A DNA stretch of 51,937 bases from an uncultured Blautia sp. (GCA_900541345.1 UQJE01000011.1:1-51937), one strand, 5' to 3'. Positions 36,012 to 45,510 are shown, counted from the stretch's first letter. A program made the numbers and translations. Notes: a model not told the origin generated them from the sequence alone.

Positions 36012-37301
36012 CTATTTATAATATTTGCTATTCATATCTTTTAAAAGCATTTCCTGGATCTTTTGTCTATCGTGATAATGCACTCCACATTCACAAGCTT
36101 TAATAGAATACTCGCTGATAATCTCTGTATCACTACAAATCCTTTTTATAGCGTCATTCATTTCTACCTGATTACCGACACAAATAGCCGCATCATGCTT
36201 TTTCAAATATGTCCACCCACTATGCTGATTCCAACAATAAGCCAAAATAGCACATCCACTAAAAATGCAATCGATAATTTTTGTGGAGAATGAGTATCTT
36301 GTCGCTAATCTGTTTTTTAAGTCTAAAGATTCAACATGAATTGCTATGTCTGCTTCTTTATATTTCTCGGATAACACCTTTTGATTTACAGCGCCTCGGA
36401 TAAAAGAATTTCTTCCATCATTTAACAATGCCTCTTGTTCTTTTGTTGCAATATCCTTCGTATATATTTCTAAAATTATTTTAACCTCATCTTTATTTAC
36501 TTCTCGAATTGCATCAGCTATCTGTCCTAACATTTTCCAACGATTGCAATAGAACTTTCCGGCATAAATCATGCGTATTGGCTTATGCACTTTTTTAGGC
36601 TGTATTTTTTCTTTAAATTCTCCGCATTTGCACAGCAACTTACACTTGCAGCCAAAGATTTCTTCGTAATATACTCCCTGTTCTTCTGAAAGAGTGTAAT
36701 ATATCTGGTAATCCTTAACATTCTTTCTCAACATGCGGCGAACCATAAAACGGTTAATCCAAAAAAACGGAGAAAATGAAAGCTGTTTTAATGTATACTC
36801 ATCATCTCCCGTAAAAGCATACATCGGAACGCTTGCCACTTTCTTTACAACATTTTCTAAGCGCAGCATTTTACATGATGCCATTCTTTCAGTAAAAATA
36901 ATATCCGGCTCAAACTCATGGATAAATTTCCCCAACTCATCCGTATCATACTTTCCTAATATCCAAAGTGTTTCTCTGATTAGCCTCAGAAATGGCCCTG
37001 ATATAGACTTTAAGAAGGTATACAGTTTTTTAGGCTCTTTCTCTCCAATTGACTCTGTTTTTCTCGTTGTATAATCCATTAAGGGAAGTGTTTTTCCAGC
37101 CTTTTTTCCATTAACAATGCTTTTCAGCATCATCTGATCGGTTATCTGAAAATAACGATTGCAGCATTGGTTTAACGGATTCCCTGGACTTGCATATATG
37201 TTCGCAAATTCCGCATCCATTCCTTCAAACCAACTGGATAATACATTATTTCCGTTAATTTCATCATTCCAAACTTCATCTGAAAGAATTAGTATGCGCA
37301 T
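36012..37301 (-). CDS. GT-B type glycosyltransferase
   Basis: A 429-residue protein with a GT-B layout: ILILSDEVWNDEINGNNVLSSW at the start, IRMIYAGKFYCNRW in the hinge region and RYSFSTKIIDCIFSGCAILAY as the nucleotide-binding end. It is divergent, and the usual EGF-type Glu motif is not seen. LEIYTKDI and HVESLDLKNRLATR are as in capsule glycosyltransferases of unknown donor. It starts 14 nt after a serine-acetyltransferase-like gene ends. Confidence 0.75.
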   Translation of the reverse strand: MRILILSDEVWNDEINGNNVLSSWFEGMDAEFANIYASPGNPLNQCCNRYFQITDQMMLKSIVNGKKAGKTLPLMDYTTRKTESIGEKEPKKLYTFLKSISGPFLRLIRETLWILGKYDTDELGKFIHEFEPDIIFTERMASCKMLRLENVVKKVASVPMYAFTGDDEYTLKQLSFSPFFWINRFMVRRMLRKNVKDYQIYYTLSEEQGVYYEEIFGCKCKLLCKCGEFKEKIQPKKVHKPIRMIYAGKFYCNRWKMLGQIADAIREVNKDEVKIILEIYTKDIATKEQEALLNDGRNSFIRGAVNQKVLSEKYKEADIAIHVESLDLKNRLATRYSFSTKIIDCIFSGCAILAYCWNQHSGWTYLKKHDAAICVGNQVEMNDAIKRICSDTEIISEYSIKACECGVHYHDRQKIQEMLLKDMNSKYYK

Positions 37302-37315
37302 CTTCCACCCTCCAA

Positions 37316-37807
37316 TTATTCTTTGATAATAATACGCGGCTTCTCCATAACTACAGTAGCATTATCTGGAATATCAATTGCTACAACACAGCCCGCACCG
37401 ATTTTTACATTATTTCCAATTTTTATAGGCCCCAGAATCTTTGCTCCTGCTCCTATTAATACATTGTCCCCAATTACAGGAGAGCCGCCATTTCCACCAC
37501 CAATGGTTACCTGATGATATAGTTGACACTTTTTGCCTATAACAGCATCATTACTTACTATGATTCCATTTAATCCGTGTGGAAGATATGGACGCTCTGC
37601 AAATTTTGCTGAATTGAATCCAATATGTGTTCCTAATGAAGCATTGTGAAATGCATCCATCTTCTTAATTCTGTATAAATAGTAGTATGACTTTATCCCC
37701 CCCGTATGTGAGGTAACATACTCTCGCATTTTCCAATATTTATCAAAATCAAAGTGAGATACTTTTTTCCATATCCATGCTACGATACCTGCATAACTTA
37801 CCGCCAT
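37316..37807 (-). CDS. Serine acetyltransferase-like hexapeptide O-acetyltransferase
   Basis: A 163-residue protein with a helical N-terminus (FDKYWKMREYVTS) and a left-handed beta helix from about 75 (HGLNGIIVSNDAVIGKKCQLYHQVTIGGGNGGSPVIGDNVLIGAGAKI). This short CysE/WcaB-like type in capsule clusters acetylates sugar hydroxyls. The His in YHQVTIG is the expected catalytic base. A G7 run occurs in its coding sequence (37697-37703), in frame here (HTGG). Confidence 0.8.
   Translation of the reverse strand: MAVSYAGIVAWIWKKVSHFDFDKYWKMREYVTSHTGGIKSYYYLYRIKKMDAFHNASLGTHIGFNSAKFAERPYLPHGLNGIIVSNDAVIGKKCQLYHQVTIGGGNGGSPVIGDNVLIGAGAKILGPIKIGNNVKIGAGCVVAIDIPDNATVVMEKPRIIIKE
37697..37703 (-). repeat. 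G7 tract within the acetyltransferase gene
   Basis: Seven G on the coding strand encoding Thr-Gly-Gly at about residue 34. Slippage by one base would truncate the protein early. It is in frame in this sequence. Confidence 0.6.
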
Positions 37808-37811
37808 ATTT

Positions 37812-38768
37812 TTATCTCCCTACTCTTCCCATCAATATTCCTACAATTTGGGGGCATAATCTAAATGCTGTAAACAACATTTTGTCTTTCATTTGAACAG
37901 CCTTTGATTGCATTGCTAACGGGTAATATTTCTTAAATAGTGACATCCAATGCTGTCTATCTTTTTTATTATTTCCCTGTACATAGGATGATGATAGGCT
38001 AAGTAATAAAACCAAACAAAAACGATCGTATGTGCCCTCCAATAGTTCTTTTTCTTTTCGCTCTTGAAAATAACTAATTCTATTCTCATAGATTCCAACA
38101 AATGCTGTACTCTTGTCCTTCTGCTTATTTCGCATGACACTATTATCGGACATATAATAGTAGTACAGCGTTTCATTTAGCATTGCTAATTTGCTTGCTC
38201 GATCGACAAAAATATAATACGATGCATCATCTTCATAAATAATTCCTTCCTGAAAATGAAAATCCCTGAATATATGTGAACTATAGATTTTTCCCCATAC
38301 CGCAACCTTGTACTTTCGATCATTCAGTGCTTGAATTTTTGTTATCTCCGTCACATCTGCTTGCATGTAAGCAATGGGATTCAAGATTTTATCTTGGTCG
38401 TAGGTACTTTCAAGATTACACTGTACTATATCGTAATCACCTTGTTTTGCTGCCTTATAGAGGTTCTCAAGATAGCTTGGAGAAACATAGTCATCGCTAT
38501 CTGCAAAAACAACATACTGCCCACTCATATATTCCAAGCCTTTGTTTCTTGCTGCACTGGCTCCACCATTGGGACGATCTAATACCTTTATTCTTTTATC
38601 TGTACAAGCAAATTTTTCACATATTTCCAGCGAATTATCTTTTGATCCGTCATTAATTAAAATCAATTCAAAATTTCTAAATGTTTGATCTTGAATACTT
38701 TTTATACATCTTTCGATATATTTTTCTGCGTTGTAGACTGGAATAATCACACTTATTAGTTCGTTCAT
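37812..38768 (-). CDS. GT2 family glycosyltransferase
   Basis: A 318-residue GT-A enzyme: VSVIIPVYNAEKYIERCI-type start, INDGSKDNS near 37 and VVFADSDDYVSPSY near 88 as the DXD motif, then a WGKIYSSHIF acceptor region. It resembles the galactosyl- and glucosyltransferases of streptococcal capsules. It starts downstream of an acyltransferase pseudogene. Confidence 0.88.
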   Translation of the reverse strand: MNELISVIIPVYNAEKYIERCIKSIQDQTFRNFELILINDGSKDNSLEICEKFACTDKRIKVLDRPNGGASAARNKGLEYMSGQYVVFADSDDYVSPSYLENLYKAAKQGDYDIVQCNLESTYDQDKILNPIAYMQADVTEITKIQALNDRKYKVAVWGKIYSSHIFRDFHFQEGIIYEDDASYYIFVDRASKLAMLNETLYYYYMSDNSVMRNKQKDKSTAFVGIYENRISYFQERKEKELLEGTYDRFCLVLLLSLSSSYVQGNNKKDRQHWMSLFKKYYPLAMQSKAVQMKDKMLFTAFRLCPQIVGILMGRVGR

Positions 38769-38785
38769 TTCTTCACCTCATTCTG

Positions 38786-39784
38786 CTATTTAGCAATCCT
38801 ACTTAAATACTTAATTAAGCAATGTAATATCATAGATGAAACTCCACTAAATAAAACAAATACCGGAATATTGGCGATCGATCTCATTAAACAAAACATA
38901 TATCCGTGTATCAGATATATTTCATATGAATACTTTCCAAATGCAGCTGCAGGCTTTAATGTAACTCGCTAAATTATAATCCACACTTCTAAAAGCAACA
39001 TAACTGCCCAGCTATACTTATAAATCACTTGTATAAAATAAATCCAATATGTACTTTCAAATATATTAAACTGCTTTAATGCAAATGCTAATGCACCTAC
39101 CAGAAAAGCTACTGCCACCACCTTCCACGAATCTAAGGGGTGCTTTTATTGGTGGATGCGATTTTATATTCTGATAAAACAACACCAGTTATAAATGAGA
39201 GGCATTGTTCAGCTTGTAACTCAGTCGGACCTACAATGAAACTTATACCCGCAGCAATAGCAATTATAAAAATTGACTTCTGCTCAAGTTTGCTTTTTAA
39301 TAATTGATATACAGAAAATACTACATAACACAGCAGTAAATAATTTAAATACCACCCTAATCCATAAAGTGGTTTAATGCAGGTAATATCAAATAAAAAA
39401 TCCAAGGCCGTAATATCATTATGTTTGGTGATAACCATAACGGTACGTATCAATGCATACGGAAGAAAAACTGTAACAATTCTCTTCTTCCAAAAGCGCC
39501 AAACATGAAAACCTTTTTTCGCCGACTCATTCAGTCCATATCCTGAACAAATAAGAAACAGCGCAACTCCTATCCCCCCCCCCCGGAGCAAATAGGCGTG
39601 TGCCATTTGCATTACCTATATGGCTTAACACAACACACAGAATCGCTACACCCTTTATAACCTCAGTGTGCTGAATACTCATAAAGCCAATATTTTTTCG
39701 TGACTGAGCATGTCTCATATCGATGACTATACCAAGCACAAAAAGGATGGCAAGCAACATACCGTATGTGATTAATATCCTCAT
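38786..39784 (-). pseudogene. Acyltransferase family 3 membrane protein, broken in several places
   Basis: Three pieces in different frames together make one O-acyltransferase: IQHTEVIKGVAILCVVLSHIG (39784-39585), then IGVALFLICSGYGLNES through VGPTELQAEQCLSFITGVVL (39575-39140), then the terminal helices with YSYEIYLIHGYMF, ending near 38786. The first shift is at a run of 11 G (39574-39584), where 7 or 10 G would keep the frame. A second shift is near 39135, and an in-frame TAG lies near 38970. The family acetylates glycans at the membrane. With two lesions besides the G-run it is unlikely to be functional. Confidence 0.88.
39574..39584 (-). repeat. G11 tract at the frameshift in the acyltransferase gene
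   Basis: Eleven consecutive G on the coding strand encode the start of the APGG-IGV segment. The number present puts the rest out of frame. Long G-runs of this kind are typical slippage sites. Confidence 0.8.
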
Positions 39785-40926
39785 TTTATTTCTTTCCCAA
39801 ACAACTCCTGCTTTCTTTCCAGAATCTTATCGCATAGTTTTCTACTGTCAAAATTTCTCTCTGCAAACTGTGCAGCTTTAATTCCCATTTCATTTGGATT
39901 CATTTCTTTGAGTTGTCGCATTGCCTTCATCAAAGCTGTAGAATTCTTAACTTCCACAGTCAGAGCTGTCTTACCGACATCAATCGTGTCAATAGGTCCT
40001 GGGATGTTACTCACGATAGCCGGTGTGCCAACTGCCGCTGCCTCAATAACAACATTGCCGAAACCCTCACGATAACTCGGCAATACAAGCACATCAATCA
40101 TTGCAAAGTATCGTTCGATATCTGCTGTGGCTGTATGTATCAGAACGTTAGGATGATTCTTTGCCTTCGTCCATAAATTCTGCTCCAGCGTATCTTCGTC
40201 TTCTATATTTCCAATCAAAAACAACTTCGAGCCATTCTCTAACCTGAAGAACGCTTCCAGCAATTCATTAATTCCCTTATCTCTTGTGATACGGCCTATG
40301 AAACCGTAGATGAAATCAGATTCTTCATACCCAAGCTCGTCTCGAAGTTCATTTCTCCATATTACTCTCTTGGAATAGCTGAATCGCTCCAAATCTACTC
40401 CACCAGTACTACCGTTCCAAACCACTGTGGCTTTCTTTGCCGGAAATACTTTTTCCTTGATTCCCAACTCCAAGTTTGATTTACTAACACACTCAATAGA
40501 TGTGGAATTCCAACAGGACACTTTTTCAATGAATTTGAGTATCAACTTTCCCATTCCGTGGGCTCCTAAATAGCGAAATCCCATCAAATGGTAATTACGT
40601 ATTTTACAACCCACAGCCCTTGCAGCAATAGATGCGTATAACGCTGCATTAGGTGTGGAATATTGAATCAACTCAAACTTTTCTCTCTTAAAGATGTTTA
40701 TCAGTTCTTTAACAGCCTTTATCGAACCACCAAGTGAAATACCGCGCGGGACGTCAACCGATATGTAGTGAATTCCATTTCCCAAATCCTCTGCTAATTT
40801 GTCGTCCTGTGAACAAATCACAGATACATCAAATCCATTTTGGGCGAGATACTTCAACTGTGGCATGAAAAAGGCTCGTATTGTAAGTGGTATTGTAACC
40901 ACATAGCATATTTTCTTAGCGTTCAT
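39781..40926 (-). CDS. GT4 family glycosyltransferase
   Basis: From the ATG at 40926 the protein has 381 residues, beginning KKICYVVTIPLTIRAFFMPQLKYL, as in WbuB/PglA-like second-sugar transferases. VVWNGSTGGVDLERF and GFIGRITRDKGINELLEAF lie at the donor site, and VLPSYREGFGNVVIEAAAVGTPAIV is the Glu-rich GT4 motif. Because it follows the PglC-like initiator genes it is a good candidate for adding the second sugar. The start overlaps the HAD gene end by 11 nt. Confidence 0.86.
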   Translation of the reverse strand: MNAKKICYVVTIPLTIRAFFMPQLKYLAQNGFDVSVICSQDDKLAEDLGNGIHYISVDVPRGISLGGSIKAVKELINIFKREKFELIQYSTPNAALYASIAARAVGCKIRNYHLMGFRYLGAHGMGKLILKFIEKVSCWNSTSIECVSKSNLELGIKEKVFPAKKATVVWNGSTGGVDLERFSYSKRVIWRNELRDELGYEESDFIYGFIGRITRDKGINELLEAFFRLENGSKLFLIGNIEDEDTLEQNLWTKAKNHPNVLIHTATADIERYFAMIDVLVLPSYREGFGNVVIEAAAVGTPAIVSNIPGPIDTIDVGKTALTVEVKNSTALMKAMRQLKEMNPNEMGIKAAQFAERNFDSRKLCDKILERKQELFGKEIK

Positions 40927-41536
40927 AATACAGACCCTCAACATTTCTAAAATAAACAGCTTTCATTCCTAGATGTTCCGGTGCAACAAAGTCTTTCTTG
41001 ATATTGTCACCGATATATACCATCCGCTCCAATGGAACTTCAAGCATTTCACTCATCTTAACGAATGCTTCTGGATTTGGTTTTCTATACTCAATTCCAC
41101 CTAACTCATCTGTGGCGATAATCGCTGGAATGATAGTTTTCAGATTCAGTGCTCTGATCTTTGCATGTTGTCCTTCTGGTCTGCCATCTGTAATAATGCC
41201 CACTTTTTTCTTGTTTGCTATGCGGGTAAGCATTTCAAACACTCCAGGATACAAAGATATATTGGGTTCTTGAAAACGATAAATCTGCAAGGCTTCCTGT
41301 TTTCTCTCCAGTAGCTTATGCTTTTCCAACACTTCATCAATTGCCTTACCACCATCTTCAAACACAGACCACATTTCTTCTTCCATGTCAGGAATCTGGA
41401 ATGCTACTGCAATCTGATGATACCCACTGCGAACATACTCTTTCTCGCTGTAAAGCGTATCGTCCAAATCGAAAACAACTGCATCTACATCATCTATGTA
41501 CTTTTCAACCTCTAATATATCTTGTATCTCCAACAT
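40916..41536 (-). CDS. HAD family hydrolase
   Basis: A 206-residue HAD phosphatase with motif I DLDDTLY, motif II GIITDGRPEGQ, the Lys in YRKPNPEAF and motif IV GDNIKKDFVAPEHLGM, all intact, plus a helical cap of about 70 residues. The substrate is unknown. Its tight linkage to an ATP-grasp ligase (4 nt upstream) and a GT4 gene suggests removal of phosphate from an intermediate of the sugar or its substituent. Confidence 0.85.
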   Translation of the reverse strand: MLEIQDILEVEKYIDDVDAVVFDLDDTLYSEKEYVRSGYHQIAVAFQIPDMEEEMWSVFEDGGKAIDEVLEKHKLLERKQEALQIYRFQEPNISLYPGVFEMLTRIANKKKVGIITDGRPEGQHAKIRALNLKTIIPAIIATDELGGIEYRKPNPEAFVKMSEMLEVPLERMVYIGDNIKKDFVAPEHLGMKAVYFRNVEGLYYER

Positions 41537-41539
41537 GCT

Positions 41540-42484
41540 TTATTTCACCCTTACACTTTGATCGAATCGACTAAACACAGCACCGTCTTCTGCTGCACCT
41601 GCTAGATATTCCATTTTTTCACCATTTAACAATCTCAGCATAGCTTCAGCACTATCTGCACCTGCCTTGATGGACAGCGGTGCGCCACCACCGAAACGAG
41701 GATTGATTTCAATGTAGTAATCATTCTCCGTGGACTCCTGGCGAATCATCTGAACCGTAATCTGTCCACACGGTTTGTAGTCTGCTACTAAGCTCATCAT
41801 TTCAGTGATGATTTTCTCATCCTGAACAATTTTAGTTTTCAGAACTTCACCTGCGCGAACCGCCTGACGTATTCTCGGTGTAATGTAAACTGGCTTGCCA
41901 TCAAAATCACAGAAGATATCAACTGTGTATTCAGTGCCTTTAATGAACGGTTGGATAATATAATCAGGAACCTGTTCGGAAAAAGCTTTCAGTTCTTCCT
42001 CGTTCTCTGCTTTATAAGCAAAAATACTAGAACTTCCATCTTTCGGCTTAATGAAAGCAGGATATCCCATCTTATAGTCATCGAAGGAATCTACAGAAGC
42101 AGGACTTAACAGACCTACTGAATTGAAATAGTCTGCAGTGTAACGTTTATCTCTGCAAAGACGAATTTTGTCTGGCTGACTGATAACGACTCTAGTGCCA
42201 CCAAATTCATTCTTATGTTCTGCTAACAACAGAAGATCTGTGTCAATCGTAGGAATCAGAGCATCAATATTCTCTTTCTCACAAACCTCTTTCAGATATG
42301 GAATGTAGTTAGACTCCTTGATTCGAGGAACAATAACTGTCTTATCGCAGAAATATAAGGCAGGTGCAGATTCTGTAATATCAGCTCCGTAAATTTTCAA
42401 CTCTACATTTAATCTTTCTGCCGCTGCACGGAATGCCTGCATCAGCTCTACTCGGCGACCAACACTGGTAAATAAAATTCTCAT
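41540..42484 (-). CDS. ATP-grasp domain ligase (carbamoyl-phosphate-synthase-like)
   Basis: A 314-residue ATP-grasp enzyme: LFTSVGRRVELMQAF N-terminus, YPAFIKPKDGSSSIFAY for ATP binding, YIIQPFIKGTEYTVDIF and YYIEINPRFGGGAPLSIKAG with the metal-binding Glu-x-Asn. Enzymes of this kind form amide or carboxylate bonds, and in glycan clusters they are candidates for attaching an amino acid to a sugar. The ATG overlaps the upstream gene stop as ATGA, so it is translated in a coupled way. Its role is inferred from context. Confidence 0.82.
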   Translation of the reverse strand: MRILFTSVGRRVELMQAFRAAAERLNVELKIYGADITESAPALYFCDKTVIVPRIKESNYIPYLKEVCEKENIDALIPTIDTDLLLLAEHKNEFGGTRVVISQPDKIRLCRDKRYTADYFNSVGLLSPASVDSFDDYKMGYPAFIKPKDGSSSIFAYKAENEEELKAFSEQVPDYIIQPFIKGTEYTVDIFCDFDGKPVYITPRIRQAVRAGEVLKTKIVQDEKIITEMMSLVADYKPCGQITVQMIRQESTENDYYIEINPRFGGGAPLSIKAGADSAEAMLRLLNGEKMEYLAGAAEDGAVFSRFDQSVRVK

Positions 42485-43158
42485 GCTGCCACCTCATATA
42501 TTCTGTTAGTGGAGATAAAACTATTAAGTTTTACCCCCCCCTGTTTATTTTTAAGCATATTTTTCTCCTTAACTGGAACTCCAATATATGTTCCTGCTTC
42601 CCTTATATTCTTAATCACTACGGCACCTGCACCGACCATGCAATCCCCGCAGATATTCAGGTTATTGATGACCGTGGCTCCTGCACCGATCCAAGTTCGA
42701 TTTCCGATTTTCACCGTGCCAGCCACGTGTGCTCCAACCGAGATATGTACAAAATCATAAATCACACAATCGTGATCGACAGATGAGCCCGTGTTTATGA
42801 TGCAGCCTTCTCCGATTTTTGTTCCCGGATTAATGACTGCACCAGCTACAACTACTGAGCCTTTACCAATTTCAACATGCTCTGCCACATAAGCATTTGG
42901 ATGAATCAATACAGGCAACTGTTCTGGATTAATCTCTCTTTGAAACCTCTCTCGAATTTTTGCATTGCCAATCGCCACAATGATGTCGCAATCGTATTCT
43001 TTAAACTCGCTTGTTTTCCCTACAACAGGATATCCACCACATTGGATAAGCTCCTGATTATCGTCTAGGAAAACAATCTCTGTGTATCCATTATTTCGAG
43101 CAATATCAGCCACAACTTTCCCGTGACCACTTGCTCCTATAATCACCAATTTCTTCAT
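42481..43158 (-). CDS. pglD: PglD-like UDP-4-amino-sugar acetyltransferase
   Basis: A 225-residue NeuD/PglD family enzyme: LVIIGASGHGKVVADIARNNGY nucleotide domain and a beta helix with the catalytic His in SSVDHDCVI and a GVPVKEK end. In this cluster it should acetylate the 4-amino group of the UDP-sugar made by the PglF/PglE-like pair, giving UDP-diNAcBac or a close relative. The natural end seems to be near KQGG, followed by an eight-G run that extends the reading frame 16 codons to the next gene. Confidence 0.88.
   Translation of the reverse strand: MKKLVIIGASGHGKVVADIARNNGYTEIVFLDDNQELIQCGGYPVVGKTSEFKEYDCDIIVAIGNAKIRERFQREINPEQLPVLIHPNAYVAEHVEIGKGSVVVAGAVINPGTKIGEGCIINTGSSVDHDCVIYDFVHISVGAHVAGTVKIGNRTWIGAGATVINNLNICGDCMVGAGAVVIKNIREAGTYIGVPVKEKNMLKNKQGGVKLNSFISTNRIYEVAA
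42534..42541 (-). repeat. G8 tract near the 3' end of pglD
   Basis: Eight G on the coding strand. With seven G the frame would stop at once (QGG, TAA). With eight it runs on to a stop that overlaps the next ATG as ATGA. With nine it stops after two further residues. The tract length thus controls whether pglD and the ATP-grasp gene overlap. Confidence 0.7.
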
Positions 43159-43787
43159 ACATCATTTCCCATGAACTCTTCCATCGTTGCAGAGGTTTCA
43201 GATGAAATGCCGTCACGTTTTACAAACGCCACCATTACGCTATCCCAGATGATTTTCACATCGCTAAGGAAAGTAATGTGGTCTACATACTCTACATCCA
43301 TCTTGAACTTGTCAGGCCAGCTCACAGTATTTCGACCATGTACCTGTGCATATCCAGACAAACCTGGACGAACCTCGTGTCTCCTTCTCTGCTCTTCGTT
43401 ATATCTAGGAAGATAACGAACCAACAGCGGACGAGGACCGATGACACTCATATCCCCCTTAAGGATATTGAATGCTTCTGGAAGTTCATCTAAAGATGTA
43501 GAACGTAAGAAGCGTCCGTATTTATTGAGACGCACCTCATCAGGTAACAGGTTTCCATCCTTATCTTTTCTGTTATCCATGGTTCTAAATTTAATGAGTT
43601 TGAAAATCTTCTCATTCTTTCCGGGACGCTCCTGTGTAAAGAAAGGATTTCCTCTCATGAAAATCACTCCGAGAACAATCAGTATTATATACAACCACCA
43701 AAACACAAGAACTACAGCAAGGCCACAGCAGAAATCTATTGGTCTCTTAAAGTATTTCTCATATGGACCGTAAGGTTTATGATTCAT
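43155..43787 (-). CDS. pglC: PglC-like monotopic phosphoglycosyl transferase
   Basis: A 210-residue bacterial sugar transferase of the small (core-only) type: one N-terminal re-entrant membrane helix, then KLIKFRTMDNR, STSLDELPEAFN (the catalytic Asp-Glu pair), SVIGPRPLL and RPGLSGYAQVHGRN. It transfers phospho-sugar from UDP-sugar to undecaprenyl phosphate and starts repeat-unit synthesis. With PglF, PglE and PglD homologues next to it the first sugar is probably bacillosamine-like. It overlaps pglD by 4 nt (ATGA). Confidence 0.93.
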   Translation of the reverse strand: MNHKPYGPYEKYFKRPIDFCCGLAVVLVFWWLYIILIVLGVIFMRGNPFFTQERPGKNEKIFKLIKFRTMDNRKDKDGNLLPDEVRLNKYGRFLRSTSLDELPEAFNILKGDMSVIGPRPLLVRYLPRYNEEQRRRHEVRPGLSGYAQVHGRNTVSWPDKFKMDVEYVDHITFLSDVKIIWDSVMVAFVKRDGISSETSATMEEFMGNDV

Positions 43788-43798
43788 ACCCAGCCTCC

Positions 43799-45082
43799 TT
43801 ACTCAAAGCATCTTCTGATGACTTCGATAATTCTGTCCTGCTCCTCGGCAGTCATCTTGTTATCGGACGGTAGACACAGACCTCTATCAAAAATATCAGC
43901 ACCAATATCTTCTACACCACCTGCAATGTAGGCATTGGTTCTTGCTCTACCTTCACCCGCAACAGTCACGAAGCTATTCATGCGGTACATCGGCTGCATA
44001 TGCATCGGCTTCCAAATCGGACGACCTTCTGCATTAAGAGCTGCGATAGCTTCCAGAATTTCTGTCGGGCAAGACTTGCCATGCTCAGAAATATACAGAG
44101 CCTTGGAATCATCACGCACCTGTTTGCACATCGCATCCTTATCGATGACCAGGGCAGACAGCCAGTAGTTCGGCACACATCTTTCTTCATCAAAAGGATT
44201 CATCTGCACAGGCAGCCCCTTCAGCCCTTCCTTGTATCTATCATAAATTGCCTTCTTCTGAGCGATGTGTTCATACAGATGAGGGTACTGACCACGAACA
44301 ACGCCTGCGATGACATTACTCATGCGGTAGTTGTAACCAACCTCTTCATGCTGATACCAGGCAGCATTTTCTCTAGCCTGAGTAGACCATTTTCTGGTTT
44401 TGTTTGCATCTTCAATGCTGTTAGTCAGCAGGCATCCACCAGAAGAACCTGTGATAATCTTGTTGCCATTGTAGGAAACTGCAGAGTAATCACCGTAAGA
44501 TCCACACTGCTTGCCATCCCAAGATGCACCCATTGCTTCTGCTGCATCCTCGATGAGAATTGCTCCGTGTGCTTCACAGATTTCTTTAATCTTCTTAATA
44601 TCACCAGAAAACCCGTACAGTTCAGCAGAAACCACCAGTTTAACTTCTGGATAAATCTCAAACGCCTTTTCCAGAGCAACCGGGTCCATGTTCCAGCTAT
44701 CACGCTCTGTGTCGATGAATACAGGAATACCACCCTCATAAACGACAGGATTCAGTGTCGCATCAAAAGTCATATCAGAGCAGAACACTCTCTTTCCTTC
44801 CAGTGCTCCATGACCGATGGCAGGCTTGCCGTAAAGTCTCTCACCAGCCAACTTCACACACAGATGAAGAGCAGCAGTACAGCTAGATAAAGCAACCGCA
44901 TACCTTACCCCTGAACTTTCAGCAGCAATACGTTCAACTTCATTGATGTTCGCACCCACAGTGGACATCCAATTGGTCTCGTATGCCTCTGTCACATACT
45001 TTAATTCTTCTCCGTGCATTGTCGGAGATGCCAGCCATATTTTCTTCTCGAAAGGCTTCATATCATCTTTTCTTGTGTACAT
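43799..45082 (-). CDS. pglE: PglE-like UDP-4-amino-sugar aminotransferase (DegT/DnrJ/EryC1/StrS family)
   Basis: A 427-residue PLP enzyme. LASPTMHGEELKYVTEAYETNWMST begins the domain, LIEDAAEAMGASW binds the cofactor and YNGNKIITGSSGG holds the Schiff-base Lys. It should aminate UDP-2-acetamido-4-keto-2,6-dideoxyglucose. The ATG at 45082 has GAAGGGGAAGAATC upstream. Its first 75 residues are closely matched by the truncated copy at 45237-45494. About 155 nt of AT-rich sequence without a gene separate the two. Confidence 0.92.
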   Translation of the reverse strand: MYTRKDDMKPFEKKIWLASPTMHGEELKYVTEAYETNWMSTVGANINEVERIAAESSGVRYAVALSSCTAALHLCVKLAGERLYGKPAIGHGALEGKRVFCSDMTFDATLNPVVYEGGIPVFIDTERDSWNMDPVALEKAFEIYPEVKLVVSAELYGFSGDIKKIKEICEAHGAILIEDAAEAMGASWDGKQCGSYGDYSAVSYNGNKIITGSSGGCLLTNSIEDANKTRKWSTQARENAAWYQHEEVGYNYRMSNVIAGVVRGQYPHLYEHIAQKKAIYDRYKEGLKGLPVQMNPFDEERCVPNYWLSALVIDKDAMCKQVRDDSKALYISEHGKSCPTEILEAIAALNAEGRPIWKPMHMQPMYRMNSFVTVAGEGRARTNAYIAGGVEDIGADIFDRGLCLPSDNKMTAEEQDRIIEVIRRCFE

Positions 45083-45236
45083 GATTCTTCCCCTTCTCTA
45101 TTTAAGATTTTCTATCATCAAGCACAAATATGTCCATTTCCTCTTTTATTTTTATACATTCTCTTTTATTGTAAATATCTCAATGTATTTCTTTCTTTTC
45201 AACTCGTCATATATAACGATAAATATCAACTATCTA

Positions 45237-45494
45237 TTAAACTCTCGCTGCTGCCTCCCGCATCAGTTCCTCTGCCAGTTTTACTGCCATATGTAAAGCG
45301 GCTGTTCCAGCTGATAACGCCACTGAATATTTGCAGCCAACCTTTTCACAGATAAGCCTTTCTACTTCATTAATGTTTTTTCCCACAGTAGACATCCAGT
45401 TTGTCTCATATGCCTCTGTTACATATTTTAACTCTTCTCCATGCATTGTAGGAGAAGAAAGCCAAACTTTATTTTCAAATGGTTTCATTTTCAT
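45237..45494 (-). pseudogene. pglE: Truncated pglE copy, N-terminal 85 codons
   Basis: The ORF opens like the intact aminotransferase (KPFENKVWLSSPTMHGEELKYV, NWMSTVGKNINEVERL, ALSAGTAALHMAVKL) but after about 75 residues switches to EELMREAAARV and stops. That end is a copy of the last codons of the PglF-like gene just upstream (EELMREAAAAKVG). No PLP-binding part remains, so it cannot be an aminotransferase. The frame is open from a TTG at 45518; the ATG at 45494 with AGAGGG upstream is more likely. Confidence 0.85.
45246..45272 (-). repeat. 27-bp direct repeat, copy A
   Basis: CGCTGCTGCCTCCCGCATCA continues to GTTCCTC. It matches copy B at 45526-45552 in 26 of 27 positions, at a distance of 280 bp. 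It lies at the end of the truncated pglE and marks the point where that gene was broken. Confidence 0.85.
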
Positions 45495-45510
45495 CCCTCT
45501 TTTATTTTCC

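Noticed and set aside
44000..44890. 296-codon plus-strand ORF
   Set aside because: Antisense to pglE, which has all family motifs; no ribosome site or domain.
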